This document shows positions 17,857 to 25,834 of a stretch of 64,000 bases of DNA, piece by piece. Every line of letters begins with the position of its first letter. Positions within the stretch are counted from its first letter, which is position 1. The position numbers and the translations under genes are program-made. The stretch is from Parapusillimonas granuli (GTDB lineage Bacteria; Pseudomonadota; Gammaproteobacteria; Burkholderiales; Burkholderiaceae_B), in the NCBI RefSeq assembly GCF_013416525.1, contig NZ_JACCEM010000002.1, positions 186,001 through 250,000 of the forward strand, read 5' to 3'. Under the pieces are notes generated by a model that saw only the letters and a program-made list of their open reading frames with translations, had not been told where the DNA came from and did not search any database.

Positions 17857-17871
17857 TAAGAATAATTCTCA
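17857..17871 (+). promoter_or_regulatory. Fur box upstream of the TonB-dependent receptor
   Basis: A 7-1-7 dyad TAAGAAT-A-ATTCTCA, close to the consensus TGATAAT-N-ATTATCA and centred 43 bp before the receptor ATG, in an A/T-rich island (17850-17885) that stands out from the GC-rich surroundings. This predicts iron-dependent repression of the receptor gene. Confidence 0.82.
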
Positions 17872-17906
17872 ACTTTATTCATACTCTGTAAAAGAAGAGG
17901 GGTTGC

Positions 17907-19901
17907 ATGTCGTCCAATACTGTTCGCGCGCTTTGTTCCGTTTCCTTGTTGTCGCTTTCTTCGGTGGCCGTCGGCCAGGACGCGCAAGCGCCGGTCACGC
18001 GGCTGGACAACGTGGTGGTGACGGCCACCGGTTTCGAGCAGATGGTCGAAGACGCGCCCGCTTCGATCACCGTGATCCCGCGCGCCGAGCTGGAGAAAAA
18101 GGCCTTCAAGGACGTCACCGACGCGCTGAAGGACGTGCCCGGCGTGGTCATCACCGGCGGGGCGAGCTCCAGCGACATCAGCGTGCGCGGCATGGCGCCC
18201 TCCTACACGATGATACTGGTCGACGGCAAGCGCCAGAACTCGCGCGAAACCCGCCCCAACAGCGACGGCCCCGGCATCGAGCAGGGCTGGCTGCCCCCGA
18301 TGCAGGCCATCGAGCGCATCGAGGTCATACGCGGGCCGATGTCCTCGCTCTATGGTTCCGACGCCATGGGCGGCGTGGTGAACATCATCACGCGCAAGGT
18401 GCCGAAGGCATGGACGGGCAGCCTGCGCAACGAAGGAACGGTGCAGCAGGATTCCGATTCCGGCAACATCTATCAAAGCAATTTCTACCTGGCGGGGCCG
18501 CTGGTGGACGACAAGCTCGGCTTGCAGGTCTACGGCCAGAAGGCCCGCCGCCAGGAAGACGAGATCCTGAACGGCTTCAACAAGCAGGATGCGACCTCGG
18601 GCACGGTCAAGCTGTCCCTCACGCCCAACAAGGATCATGACCTGATCGCCGAGTTCTCCCGCACCCTGCAGGAAAGGACCTCGACGCCCGGCAAATCGAT
18701 GGCGGCGCTCGATTCGCGCGGCCGGCCCAACAGCATCTCCAGCACCAAGTACGACAAGAACGTCTATTCGCTGACCCACGTCGGCCGCTGGGGCAAGGCC
18801 ACCTCCAACACCTATGTGCAACGCGAGGAAATCGACAATCCCACGCGCCAGATGGACCTGAGGAACACGGTGTTCAATACGCAGTGGAACCTGCCGCTGG
18901 GCAGCCACATGGTCAGCGGCGGCTTCCACTACCAGAAGGAAGGCCTGAACGACCAGGGCAACCAGTACGATCCCACCGTCAGCAAGCTGGACCGCTATCA
19001 GTGGGCGCTGTTCGCCGAAGACGAATGGGCGATCACCGAGGATTTCGCGCTGACGACCGGCGTGCGCATGACGCGCGACGAAAACTACGGCACCCACTGG
19101 ACGCCGCGCCTGTACGGCGTCTGGCACACGACCGAGAACCTCAGCTTCAAGGGCGGCATATCCACGGGCTTCCGGGCGCCCTCGCTGCGCCAGGCCGTCG
19201 CCGACTGGGGCCAGATCACCGGCGGCGGCGGCGGGGTGCCCGCCATCATCGTGGGCAATCCCAACCTCAAGCCCGAGAAAAGCATCAGCCAGGAATTCGG
19301 CGTGGTCTGGGACGACCGCCAGGGCTGGAGCAGCAGCCTGACCTTCTTCAACACCGACTTCAAGGACAAGATCTCCGAGACGCGCCGGTGCACCGATCCC
19401 AACGGTCTGCCCAACTGCCACGTGTTTCCGGGCGACCAGGGCTACAAGTTCATCAGCGACCGGGTGAACGTCGACCGCGCCAACATCCGCGGGATCGAGG
19501 CGACCACCACGTGGTCCCTGCGCGACGACATGCGGCTGTCGGCCAACTACACCTACACCCACTCCAAGCAGAAGAGCGGCGACTTCGAGGGCCAGCCCCT
19601 GAACAAGATGCCCAAGCACATGTTCAACACCACCTTCGACTGGGACGCCAATGAAAGGCTCGGCTTGTGGACGCGCGTGAACTTCCGCGGCAAGACGTCC
19701 GACTACCTGAACCGCACGGCCATGGCCAACGGCACGCCGTCCTTCACCTTCGTGGACCTGGGGGTGAACTACAAGCTGAACAAGAACGTCAACTTCGGCG
19801 TCGGCGTCTACAACGTCTTCGACAAGCGCGTCACCGACGAGGCCTTCGAAGCCGTGTACGACGGGCGGCGCTACTGGGCGCAGCTGACGGTGGGCTTCTA
19901 A
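17907..19901 (+). CDS. TonB-dependent siderophore receptor (CirA/FepA-like)
   Basis: A 664-residue outer-membrane receptor with a signal peptide (cleavage after about residue 23, VAVGQ). The plug domain is at about 35-150 (NVVVTATGFEQMVEDAPASITVIP, with SVRGM, ERIEVIRGPMSSLYGSDAMGGVVNIITRK). The 22-strand barrel ends in the required terminal phenylalanine (RRYWAQLTVGF). The TonB box is probably LDNVVVTA. Length and the CirA-like ending FGVGVYNVFDKRVTDEAFEAVYDGRRYW suggest catecholate siderophore uptake, but the ligand is not certain. AAGAGGGG precedes the ATG and a Fur box lies upstream, so it should be iron-repressed. It stands alone, with no siderophore synthesis or ABC genes nearby. Confidence 0.93.
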   Translation: MSSNTVRALCSVSLLSLSSVAVGQDAQAPVTRLDNVVVTATGFEQMVEDAPASITVIPRAELEKKAFKDVTDALKDVPGVVITGGASSSDISVRGMAPSYTMILVDGKRQNSRETRPNSDGPGIEQGWLPPMQAIERIEVIRGPMSSLYGSDAMGGVVNIITRKVPKAWTGSLRNEGTVQQDSDSGNIYQSNFYLAGPLVDDKLGLQVYGQKARRQEDEILNGFNKQDATSGTVKLSLTPNKDHDLIAEFSRTLQERTSTPGKSMAALDSRGRPNSISSTKYDKNVYSLTHVGRWGKATSNTYVQREEIDNPTRQMDLRNTVFNTQWNLPLGSHMVSGGFHYQKEGLNDQGNQYDPTVSKLDRYQWALFAEDEWAITEDFALTTGVRMTRDENYGTHWTPRLYGVWHTTENLSFKGGISTGFRAPSLRQAVADWGQITGGGGGVPAIIVGNPNLKPEKSISQEFGVVWDDRQGWSSSLTFFNTDFKDKISETRRCTDPNGLPNCHVFPGDQGYKFISDRVNVDRANIRGIEATTTWSLRDDMRLSANYTYTHSKQKSGDFEGQPLNKMPKHMFNTTFDWDANERLGLWTRVNFRGKTSDYLNRTAMANGTPSFTFVDLGVNYKLNKNVNFGVGVYNVFDKRVTDEAFEAVYDGRRYWAQLTVGF

Positions 19902-19952
19902 AGCCGCCCGCGCCGGGAAGGGGCGGCGGCCGGGGGCTGTTCATGCAGTAAT

Positions 19953-19962
19953 TGCCTAAGCA
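19953..19962. promoter_or_regulatory. Predicted MarR operator before the marR gene
   Basis: TGCCTAAGCA, an imperfect copy of the TGCCTAGGCA palindrome found before the efflux operon. The longer context TAATTGCCTAAGCAGCTA matches the TTATTGCCTAGGCAGTTA context at 20627-20643. It lies 26 bp before the marR ATG, consistent with autoregulation. Confidence 0.75.
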
Positions 19963-19987
19963 GCTATCTCGGCGCTAGAATTGCTCC

Positions 19988-20524
19988 ATGAGCAAGTCCG
20001 CCCCGCCCTCCCCCGCCCAGCGCGGCACGCCGCGCCGCAAGCCTGATCTCGGCCGGGCGCCCGCCGGCTACTACAGCCCCACGGCGGAATCGCTGGGTCC
20101 CGACGTCAACATCGGCCACCTGATCAAGCAGCTGCAGTCCTCCTTCAACCGCATGATGGACCGGCACATGGCCCCCATGGGCCTGACGGCCATGCAATGG
20201 CGGCCGCTGGTGCTGATCCGCTACCTGAACGTGGACACCCCGGCCGAGCTCTCGCGGCACGCCAACATCGACACGGGCGCCATGACGCGCGCGCTCGACC
20301 GGCTGGAGGCCAAGCGCTTCATTGCGCGGCGCCGCTGCGCCGAAGACCGCCGCAGCGTGCGCATCGAACTCACCGAAGCGGGCAACGAAGTGGCCGAGCG
20401 CATACTTCCCGCCGTCGCGGCAACCCTCAACACCCATTTGCGCGGCTTCAGCCAAGAAGAAATCGAGTTCTTCATCGGCATGATCACCCGCATGCTGGCC
20501 AATGGCGAAGCGGCGCCGCAGTAG
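19988..20524 (+). CDS. MarR family transcriptional regulator of the adjacent efflux operon
   Basis: A 178-residue winged-helix regulator. The recognition region is MGLTAMQWRPLVLIRYLNVDTPAELSRHANIDTGAMTRALDRLEAKRFIARRRCAEDRRSVRIELTEAG, with the DxRS wing (EDRRSVRIELT) typical of MarR/SlyA. The N-terminal 35 residues are basic and variable. It lies upstream of and parallel to an outer-membrane factor, a membrane-fusion protein and a DHA2 pump, an EmrR-like arrangement. Matching palindromes occur before this gene and before the efflux operon, so it probably represses both and releases on binding a phenolic or lipophilic ligand. Confidence 0.93.
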   Translation: MSKSAPPSPAQRGTPRRKPDLGRAPAGYYSPTAESLGPDVNIGHLIKQLQSSFNRMMDRHMAPMGLTAMQWRPLVLIRYLNVDTPAELSRHANIDTGAMTRALDRLEAKRFIARRRCAEDRRSVRIELTEAGNEVAERILPAVAATLNTHLRGFSQEEIEFFIGMITRMLANGEAAPQ

Positions 20525-20596
20525 CGCCGAGCCCCGCGCCGCCGGGCGCTGAACGCCCCTCTTGGCCTTTCACATCCCACGGGCCTTGCGCGGCGC

Positions 20597-20626
20597 TTGC
20601 CCGGATCGGGCGTCTTTCTTTATAAT
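20597..20626 (+). promoter_or_regulatory. Predicted promoter of the tripartite efflux operon
   Basis: -35 TTGCCC (20597-20602), 18-bp spacer, -10 TATAAT (20621-20626). The MarR palindromes begin directly after the -10 element, where a bound repressor would block open-complex formation. Confidence 0.65.
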
Positions 20627-20657
20627 TATTGCCTAGGCAGTTACTTACTAGGCAGAT
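20627..20657. promoter_or_regulatory. Tandem MarR operators at the efflux operon start
   Basis: A perfect palindrome TGCCTAGGCA (20630-20639) is followed by a degraded copy TTACTAGGCA (20645-20654), about one and a half helical turns apart. The sequence recurs upstream of marR at 19953. They lie just after the predicted -10 and 50-80 bp before the first gene. Confidence 0.8.
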
Positions 20658-20708
20658 ATATTCAGCTTCCTGTCAGCGAGGACACGCCCCTCCCTTTCCA
20701 TAAACAGC

Positions 20709-22106
20709 ATGAAAGCAGCGATTCCCCTATTGTTCGCCGCCGCATTGGCGGGCTGCGCAGCCATGGACCCCGGCACACCCGCGGTGGCCCCGCTCGATGC
20801 GGCCCGGCTGGGCCTGCGGGACGGCGCGATCGCCTGGCCCTCCGGCCGGTGGTGGACCCGATACGGCGACAGCCAACTGAATCTTCTGGTCGAGCAGGCG
20901 CTGGCCGGCAACCCGTCCATGGACGCCGCGCGCGCCCGGCTGAACATGGCCGATGCCGCGGTGCGCGGCGCACAGGCCGTACGCCTGCCCCGGGCGGACG
21001 CCTCTTCCAGCATCACCCGCGAACGCTTTTCCGCGAACTACATCTACCCGCCGCCTTACGGGGGCTCCATGCTCACCGAAGCCGACCTGCGCCTGAACCT
21101 CGGCCTGGACCTGGACCTCTGGGGTCGCAACCGGGCCCGCTACGCCGCCGCGCTGTCCGAACGCGACGCCGCGCAGGCCGACGTGCACATGGCGCGCAAC
21201 GCGCTGGCCGGCGCGGTGGCGCAAAGCTACTACAAGCTGCAGGGCGCGCTGGCGCAGCAGGCCGTGCTGGAAGACATGGTGCGGCAGCAGCAGAACGTGC
21301 TGGACATCACCCGCGAACGCGTGCGCGCCGGCCTGGATACCCAGATCGAAGCCAAGCAGGCCGATTCGTCGCTGTCGTCCACGCGCGTGCAGCTGAGCCA
21401 GGCGGCCGCCAATGCGCGGCTGCTGCGCCACCAGATTTCCGCCCTGCTGGGTGAAGGCCCCGAACGCGGCGCGCGGATCGGCCCGGTGACGCTGGAAGGC
21501 ATGCCGCCCGACGTGCCCGCGACCCTGCCCCTGGAACTGCTGGCGCGCAGGCCCGACGTGATCGCGGCGCGGGAACGCGCCCAGGCCGCCGCGGGGCGGG
21601 TGTCCGCGGCCAAGGCGGAGTTCTTCCCGAACGTGAATCTCACCGCCTTCGTGGGCGTCATGTCGCTGGGGCTGGGCAGCCTGCTGGACGGCGCCAGCAA
21701 GACTTACGGCGTGGGTCCGGCCGTCTCGCTGCCCATCTTCCACGGCGGCGCCCTGAACGCGCAACTGGACGCCCGCCGCGCCGAACGCGACCTGGCCATC
21801 GCCGACTACAACCAGACCCTGCTGGCCGCCGTGCGGGAAGTGGCCGACTCGGCGGCTTCCATCCAGGCCCTGGCGCAGCAGGCCGACGACCAGGCCGAAA
21901 GCCTGCGCGCCATCGCCTCGGCCTACCAGATCGCCGTCGACCGCTACCGGTCCGGCCTGGGCAACTTCATACAGGTGCTGCTGGCGCAGAACGAAGTCCA
22001 GAAGCAGGCCATGCTCGACGCCGACCTGCGCGCGCGGGCCTACGCGCTGGACGCCCAGCTGGCCACCGCGCTGGGCGGCGGCTACCTGAATCCCTCGAAC
22101 AACTGA
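20709..22106 (+). CDS. Outer-membrane efflux lipoprotein (OprM/NodT/TolC-like)
   Basis: A 465-residue RND-type outer-membrane factor. The signal peptide ends in a lipobox (FAAALAGCAAMD), so it is a lipoprotein. The protein has the two repeated outer-membrane-efflux domains, with NLLVEQALAGNPSMDAARARL, DLDLWGRNRARYAAALSERDAA and LLARRPDVIAARERAQAAAGRVSAAKAEFFPNVNL all typical of the NodT family. It forms the outer-membrane channel and periplasmic tunnel for the MFP and pump encoded next. It is first gene of the operon and downstream of MarR operators. No strong Shine-Dalgarno is visible. Confidence 0.95.
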   Translation: MKAAIPLLFAAALAGCAAMDPGTPAVAPLDAARLGLRDGAIAWPSGRWWTRYGDSQLNLLVEQALAGNPSMDAARARLNMADAAVRGAQAVRLPRADASSSITRERFSANYIYPPPYGGSMLTEADLRLNLGLDLDLWGRNRARYAAALSERDAAQADVHMARNALAGAVAQSYYKLQGALAQQAVLEDMVRQQQNVLDITRERVRAGLDTQIEAKQADSSLSSTRVQLSQAAANARLLRHQISALLGEGPERGARIGPVTLEGMPPDVPATLPLELLARRPDVIAARERAQAAAGRVSAAKAEFFPNVNLTAFVGVMSLGLGSLLDGASKTYGVGPAVSLPIFHGGALNAQLDARRAERDLAIADYNQTLLAAVREVADSAASIQALAQQADDQAESLRAIASAYQIAVDRYRSGLGNFIQVLLAQNEVQKQAMLDADLRARAYALDAQLATALGGGYLNPSNN

Positions 22107-22123
22107 AAGCACGAGACGCTTCC

Positions 22124-23320
22124 ATGAGTCCTGAAAGAAAACCCGCATATCGGCGCAAGACGCTGCTGCTCATCGCCACCCTGGCATTCGCGGCCATCGG
22201 CATCGCCTATGCCATATGGTGGGCGGTCTACGCCTCGCATTTCGAAGCCACCGACAACGCCTATGTGAAAGGCAATCTGGTGCAGGTGGTCTCGCAGATA
22301 CCCGGCACCGTGGTGGCCATCGAGGCCGACGACACCGACAGGGTCGAGCGCGGAGCCCCGCTGGTCAGGCTGGACGCCAGCGACGCCGAACTCGCCCTCA
22401 GCAAGGCCAAGGCCGGCCTGGCGCAGACCTTGCGCCAGACCCGCGCCGTCTTCGTGCAGAACGACGCGCTGAAGGCCGAAATCGACGTGCGCAAAGCCGA
22501 CATCGAGCGCGCGAAGGCCGATCTCTCCAAGGCTCGCAGCGACCTGAAGCGCCGCGAAGCCCTGGCCAAATCGGGCGGCGTGAGCGGCGAAGAGATCCTG
22601 CACGCGCGAACCGCCCTGGAAGCGGCCGAATCCGGGCTGGCCCAGGCACAGGCCGCCCTGGCGGTCGCCAAGGCCAGGCTGGCCACCAATCTCGCGCTCA
22701 CGGCCGGGATGGCGGTCGAGGACCACCCGGACGTCCGGCTCGCCGCGGACAAGCTGCGCGAAGCGCTGCTGGCCGGCTCGCGCACCCTCGTCCCCGCGCC
22801 GGTGAGCGGCATGATCGCGCAGCGCTCCGCGCAGGTGGGCCAGCACGTCGCGCCCGGCGCCCCCTTGATGACCATCGTGCCGCTGGACCAGCTCTGGGTC
22901 GAGGCCAATTTCAAGGAAAGCCAGCTGCGGCGCATGAAACCCGGCCAGCGGGCCACGCTCACGGCCGACGTCTACGGCGGCGACCTGCGCTATCACGGCT
23001 ACGTGCAGGGCCTGGCCGCCGGCACTGGCTCCGTCTTCTCGCTGCTGCCGGCGCAGAACGCCAGCGGCAACTGGATCAAGGTGGTGCAGCGCCTGCCCGT
23101 GCGCATCGTGCTCGACCCCGAGGAAGTGGCGCGGCACCCCTTGCGCGTGGGCCTGTCCATGCAGGTGGAAGTCGACCTGCACGACCCGACCGACCAGGAC
23201 GTGGCGGCCGCCCGGCGGATCGCCGACTCCGACGCCCTGAGCACCACGGTGTATGGCTCCGTGGACGACCGGGCCGACGCCCTGATCGCCGGAATCATCG
23301 CGGCAAACGGCGGATCCTGA
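22124..23320 (+). CDS. emrA: HlyD/EmrA-type membrane fusion protein
   Basis: A 398-residue periplasmic adaptor anchored by one N-terminal helix (LLLIATLAFAAIGIAYAIWWAVYA). The two biotinyl-lipoyl halves are at TDNAYVKGNLVQVVSQIPGTVVAIEADDTDRVERGAPLVRLD and LVPAPVSGMIAQRSAQVGQHVAPGAPLMTIVPLDQLWVEANFKESQLRRMKPGQ. A long coiled-coil hairpin lies between them (about residues 95-190). The LWVEANFKE phrase is diagnostic of EmrA. It bridges the DHA2 pump and the outer-membrane factor. It starts 17 bp after the upstream gene stop. Confidence 0.94.
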   Translation: MSPERKPAYRRKTLLLIATLAFAAIGIAYAIWWAVYASHFEATDNAYVKGNLVQVVSQIPGTVVAIEADDTDRVERGAPLVRLDASDAELALSKAKAGLAQTLRQTRAVFVQNDALKAEIDVRKADIERAKADLSKARSDLKRREALAKSGGVSGEEILHARTALEAAESGLAQAQAALAVAKARLATNLALTAGMAVEDHPDVRLAADKLREALLAGSRTLVPAPVSGMIAQRSAQVGQHVAPGAPLMTIVPLDQLWVEANFKESQLRRMKPGQRATLTADVYGGDLRYHGYVQGLAAGTGSVFSLLPAQNASGNWIKVVQRLPVRIVLDPEEVARHPLRVGLSMQVEVDLHDPTDQDVAAARRIADSDALSTTVYGSVDDRADALIAGIIAANGGS

Positions 23321-23322
23321 CC

Positions 23323-24924
23323 ATGGCGGACGAAGAACGACAGGCCACGGGGTCCGGATCCGGGGCGCCGGCCGCCGGTACGCCGGCCGCCCATCCGCCC
23401 CTGCAGGGCAGGGCCCGCGCGATGGGCACGATCGCGCTCTCGGCCGCGGTGTTCATGAACGTGCTGGATTCGTCCATCGCCAACGTCTCGATCCCCACGA
23501 TCGCGGGCGACCTGGGGGTGAGCGCCACGCAGGGCACCTGGGTCATCACCTCGTTCGCGGTCGCCAACGCCATCACCGTGCCGCTCACCGGCTGGCTGAC
23601 GCAGCGCTTCGGCCAGGTCCGGCTGTTCGTGGCCTCCGTGCTGCTTTTCGTGCTGACGTCCTGGCTTTGCGGCTTCTCCTGGTCGCTGGAATCCCTGGTG
23701 GCCTCGCGCGTGCTGCAAGGAGCGGTCGCCGGGCCGATGATTCCGCTGTCCCAGTCGCTCATGCTGGGCTCCTATCCCCGGGAGAAGGCGGGCATGGCCC
23801 TGGCGCTGTGGTCCATGACCATACTCGTGGGCCCGGTGGCGGGGCCGCTGCTCGGCGGCTGGATCTCGGACAACTACACCTGGCCGTGGATCTTCTACAT
23901 CAACGTGCCCGTGGGCCTGCTGGCGGGCTGGGCCGCCTGGCGGATCTACAAGGAGCGCGATTCGGCGAGGTCCCGCCTGCCCATAGACAAGATGGGGCTG
24001 GCGCTGCTGGTGCTGTGGGTCGGGGCGCTGCAGCTGATGCTGGACAAAGGCAAGGAGCTCGACTGGTTCGCCAGCGGCCAGATCGTCGTCCTGGCCGTGG
24101 TCGCCGTCGTCGCCTGCGTGTTCTTCGTCATCTGGGAACTCACCGCCGAACATCCGGTGGTCGACCTGGCCCTGTTCAAATACCGCAACTTCACGGCCGG
24201 CGTCATCACGATCTCGGTGGGCTACGGCGTGTTCTTCGGCACGGTGGTGCTCCTGCCGCTGTGGATGCAGAACACCCTGGGCTATACCGCCACCGACGCC
24301 GGCATCGCCTCGGCGCCGGTGGGCATCCTGGCCATCATCATCTCGCCCATCGTCGGCAAGCTGCTGGCCCGGCACGACCCGCGCCTGATCGCCACCTTCG
24401 CCTTCCTGGTGTTCTCGCTCATCAGCTTCATGCGGGCCGACTTCAGCACCGAAGTGGACATCGGCACCATCATGCTGCCCACCTTCATCCAGGGCGCGGC
24501 CATGGCCACTTTCTTCATACCGCTCACCACGGTCACGCTGTCGGGCCTGGACCCGCGGCGCATCCCGGCGGCGGCGGGCCTGTCCAACTTCGTGCGCCTG
24601 GTGTTCGGCGCCTTCGGCACCTCCATCACGACCACCTTGTGGGAAAGCCGCGCCAACCTGCATCACGCCCACCTGGCCGAAGCCGCCAGGCCGGGCGAGC
24701 CCGCGTTCGACGCCCTGGTCGCGGGCCTGCGGCAAAAAGGCCTGGACGGCGGCCAGGGCGCCATGCTGATCGACCGCCTGATCAACCAGCAGGCCTTCAC
24801 GCTGTCGGCGCTGGACATCTTCTATGCCTCCGGCATATTGTTCCTGGTGATGATCGCGCTGATCTGGGTGGCCCGGCCTTCCGCCGCCAAGGGCGCCGGC
24901 GCCGGCGCGGCCGGGGCGCATTGA
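23323..24924 (+). CDS. emrB: DHA2-type MFS multidrug pump (EmrB-like)
   Basis: A 533-residue, fourteen-helix drug:proton antiporter. Family motifs: VFMNVLDSSIANVSIPTIAGDLGVSATQGTWVITSF (motif D1 region), WLTQRFGQVRLF (motif A) and GPMIPLSQSLM with GPVAGPLLGGWISDNYTWPWIFYINVPVG (motif C). The first 30 residues are Gly/Ala/Pro-rich and variable. The start at 23323 lies 3 bp after the emrA stop; a reading frame open from 22216 is a shadow of emrA. With its neighbours it would export hydrophobic compounds directly across both membranes. Confidence 0.95.
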   Translation: MADEERQATGSGSGAPAAGTPAAHPPLQGRARAMGTIALSAAVFMNVLDSSIANVSIPTIAGDLGVSATQGTWVITSFAVANAITVPLTGWLTQRFGQVRLFVASVLLFVLTSWLCGFSWSLESLVASRVLQGAVAGPMIPLSQSLMLGSYPREKAGMALALWSMTILVGPVAGPLLGGWISDNYTWPWIFYINVPVGLLAGWAAWRIYKERDSARSRLPIDKMGLALLVLWVGALQLMLDKGKELDWFASGQIVVLAVVAVVACVFFVIWELTAEHPVVDLALFKYRNFTAGVITISVGYGVFFGTVVLLPLWMQNTLGYTATDAGIASAPVGILAIIISPIVGKLLARHDPRLIATFAFLVFSLISFMRADFSTEVDIGTIMLPTFIQGAAMATFFIPLTTVTLSGLDPRRIPAAAGLSNFVRLVFGAFGTSITTTLWESRANLHHAHLAEAARPGEPAFDALVAGLRQKGLDGGQGAMLIDRLINQQAFTLSALDIFYASGILFLVMIALIWVARPSAAKGAGAGAAGAH

Positions 24925-24997
24925 ACCCGCCTGCCGGGCCCCGCGCCGCCGCCACGCCGCGGCAGCCGCCGTGCTTGCCCTGCTGTCAATGCCCTGC

Positions 24998-25027
24998 TTG
25001 ACCCAAAGTGCTGTTTCACATTAGAAT
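24998..25027 (+). promoter_or_regulatory. Predicted promoter of rpmB-rpmG
   Basis: -35 TTGACC (24998-25003), 18-bp spacer, -10 TAGAAT (25022-25027). It implies a leader of about 135 nt before rpmB. This leader contains the direct repeat CAAGGCTTG and the dyads CTTGC-TTA-GCAAG (25082-25094) and GGCTTG-TG-CAAGCC (25094-25107). Confidence 0.7.
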
Positions 25028-25167
25028 ACTAGGCTTTACGGATGCTTTTGGGTTGCTTTTGGGCCAGCGTCAGCCACAAGGCTTGCTTAGCAAGGCTTGT
25101 GCAAGCCCGGCAGTACAAGCCCCAGCAGCGCCACGGCATTCAAAGCATATTTTCAAGGGGTATGACC

Positions 25168-25404
25168 ATGGCACGCGTATGCCAAGTTACCGGCAAAGGC
25201 CCGATGGTGGGCAACAATGTTTCGCACGCAAACAACAAAACCAAGCGTCGCTTCCTTCCCAACCTGCAATCGCGCCGCTTCTGGGTTGAAAGCGAAAACC
25301 GCTGGGTGCGCCTGCGCGTTTCCACCAGCGCCCTGCGCACCATCGACAAAGTCGGTATCGACGCCGTCCTGGCCGACCTGCGCGCCCGCGGCGAGCTGGC
25401 CTGA
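25168..25404 (+). CDS. rpmB: 50S ribosomal protein L28
   Basis: A 78-residue protein starting [34 protein letters not shown], the standard L28 N-terminus, with the AELADLRAR-type ending ([12 protein letters not shown]). Only one cysteine is present, so this is the zinc-free form. The start at 25168 is preceded by AAGGGG. It is cotranscribed with rpmG 31 bp downstream, the usual L28-L33 pair. Confidence 0.97.
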   Translation: MARVCQVTGKGPMVGNNVSHANNKTKRRFLPNLQSRRFWVESENRWVRLRVSTSALRTIDKVGIDAVLADLRARGELA

Positions 25405-25435
25405 GCCGCTCGCGAACTAAACCAAGGAGCTCATC

Positions 25436-25603
25436 ATGGCAAAAGGTATCCGCGAGAAAATCAAGCTCGAGTCCACCGCCGGCACCGGTCACTTCTACAC
25501 GACCACCAAGAACAAGCGCAACATGCCGGAAAAAATGCTGATCAAGAAGTTCGATCCCGTTGCGCGCAAGCACGTCGACTACAAGGAAACCAAGCTCAAA
25601 TAA
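25436..25603 (+). CDS. rpmG: 50S ribosomal protein L33
   Basis: A 55-residue protein with the sequence start [20 protein letters not shown] and end [19 protein letters not shown], a clear L33. No cysteines are present, so it is the zinc-independent type. AAGGAG lies 8 bases before the ATG. It is the second gene of the rpmB-rpmG operon and is followed by a strong terminator. Confidence 0.97.
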   Translation: MAKGIREKIKLESTAGTGHFYTTTKNKRNMPEKMLIKKFDPVARKHVDYKETKLK

Positions 25604-25687
25604 GAGCTTGCCTGGGCCTGGCGCTCCAAATCCGATCCGGTTCGCCCCGGCCGGATTCGATCAAGGCTTCCTTCCCCAGTCCTTCTG

Positions 25688-25714
25688 AAAGACCCTGCCC
25701 TGGCGGGGTCTTTT
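25688..25714 (+). terminator. Intrinsic terminator after rpmG
   Basis: Stem AAAGACCCTGCC paired with GGCGGGGTCTTT (one T-G pair), tight loop, then TT. It ends the ribosomal-protein operon about 85 bp after rpmG. Confidence 0.9.
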
Positions 25715-25789
25715 GCTTTGTACGCCGCAACGGCGCTGCCGGCGGCCCGGCGCTCCCGCACGCCCGCCATGCCCGCGCGCGAAGCATCC

Positions 25790-25795
25790 TATAAT
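25790..25795 (+). promoter_or_regulatory. Possible -10 element of leuS
   Basis: A perfect TATAAT 40 bp before the leuS ATG in an otherwise GC-rich stretch. No good -35 hexamer is found 16-18 bp upstream, so the assignment is tentative. Confidence 0.45.
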
Positions 25796-25834
25796 CTCTG
25801 GTTTACACAACCATTTGCGAATTTTCCGGATCCC

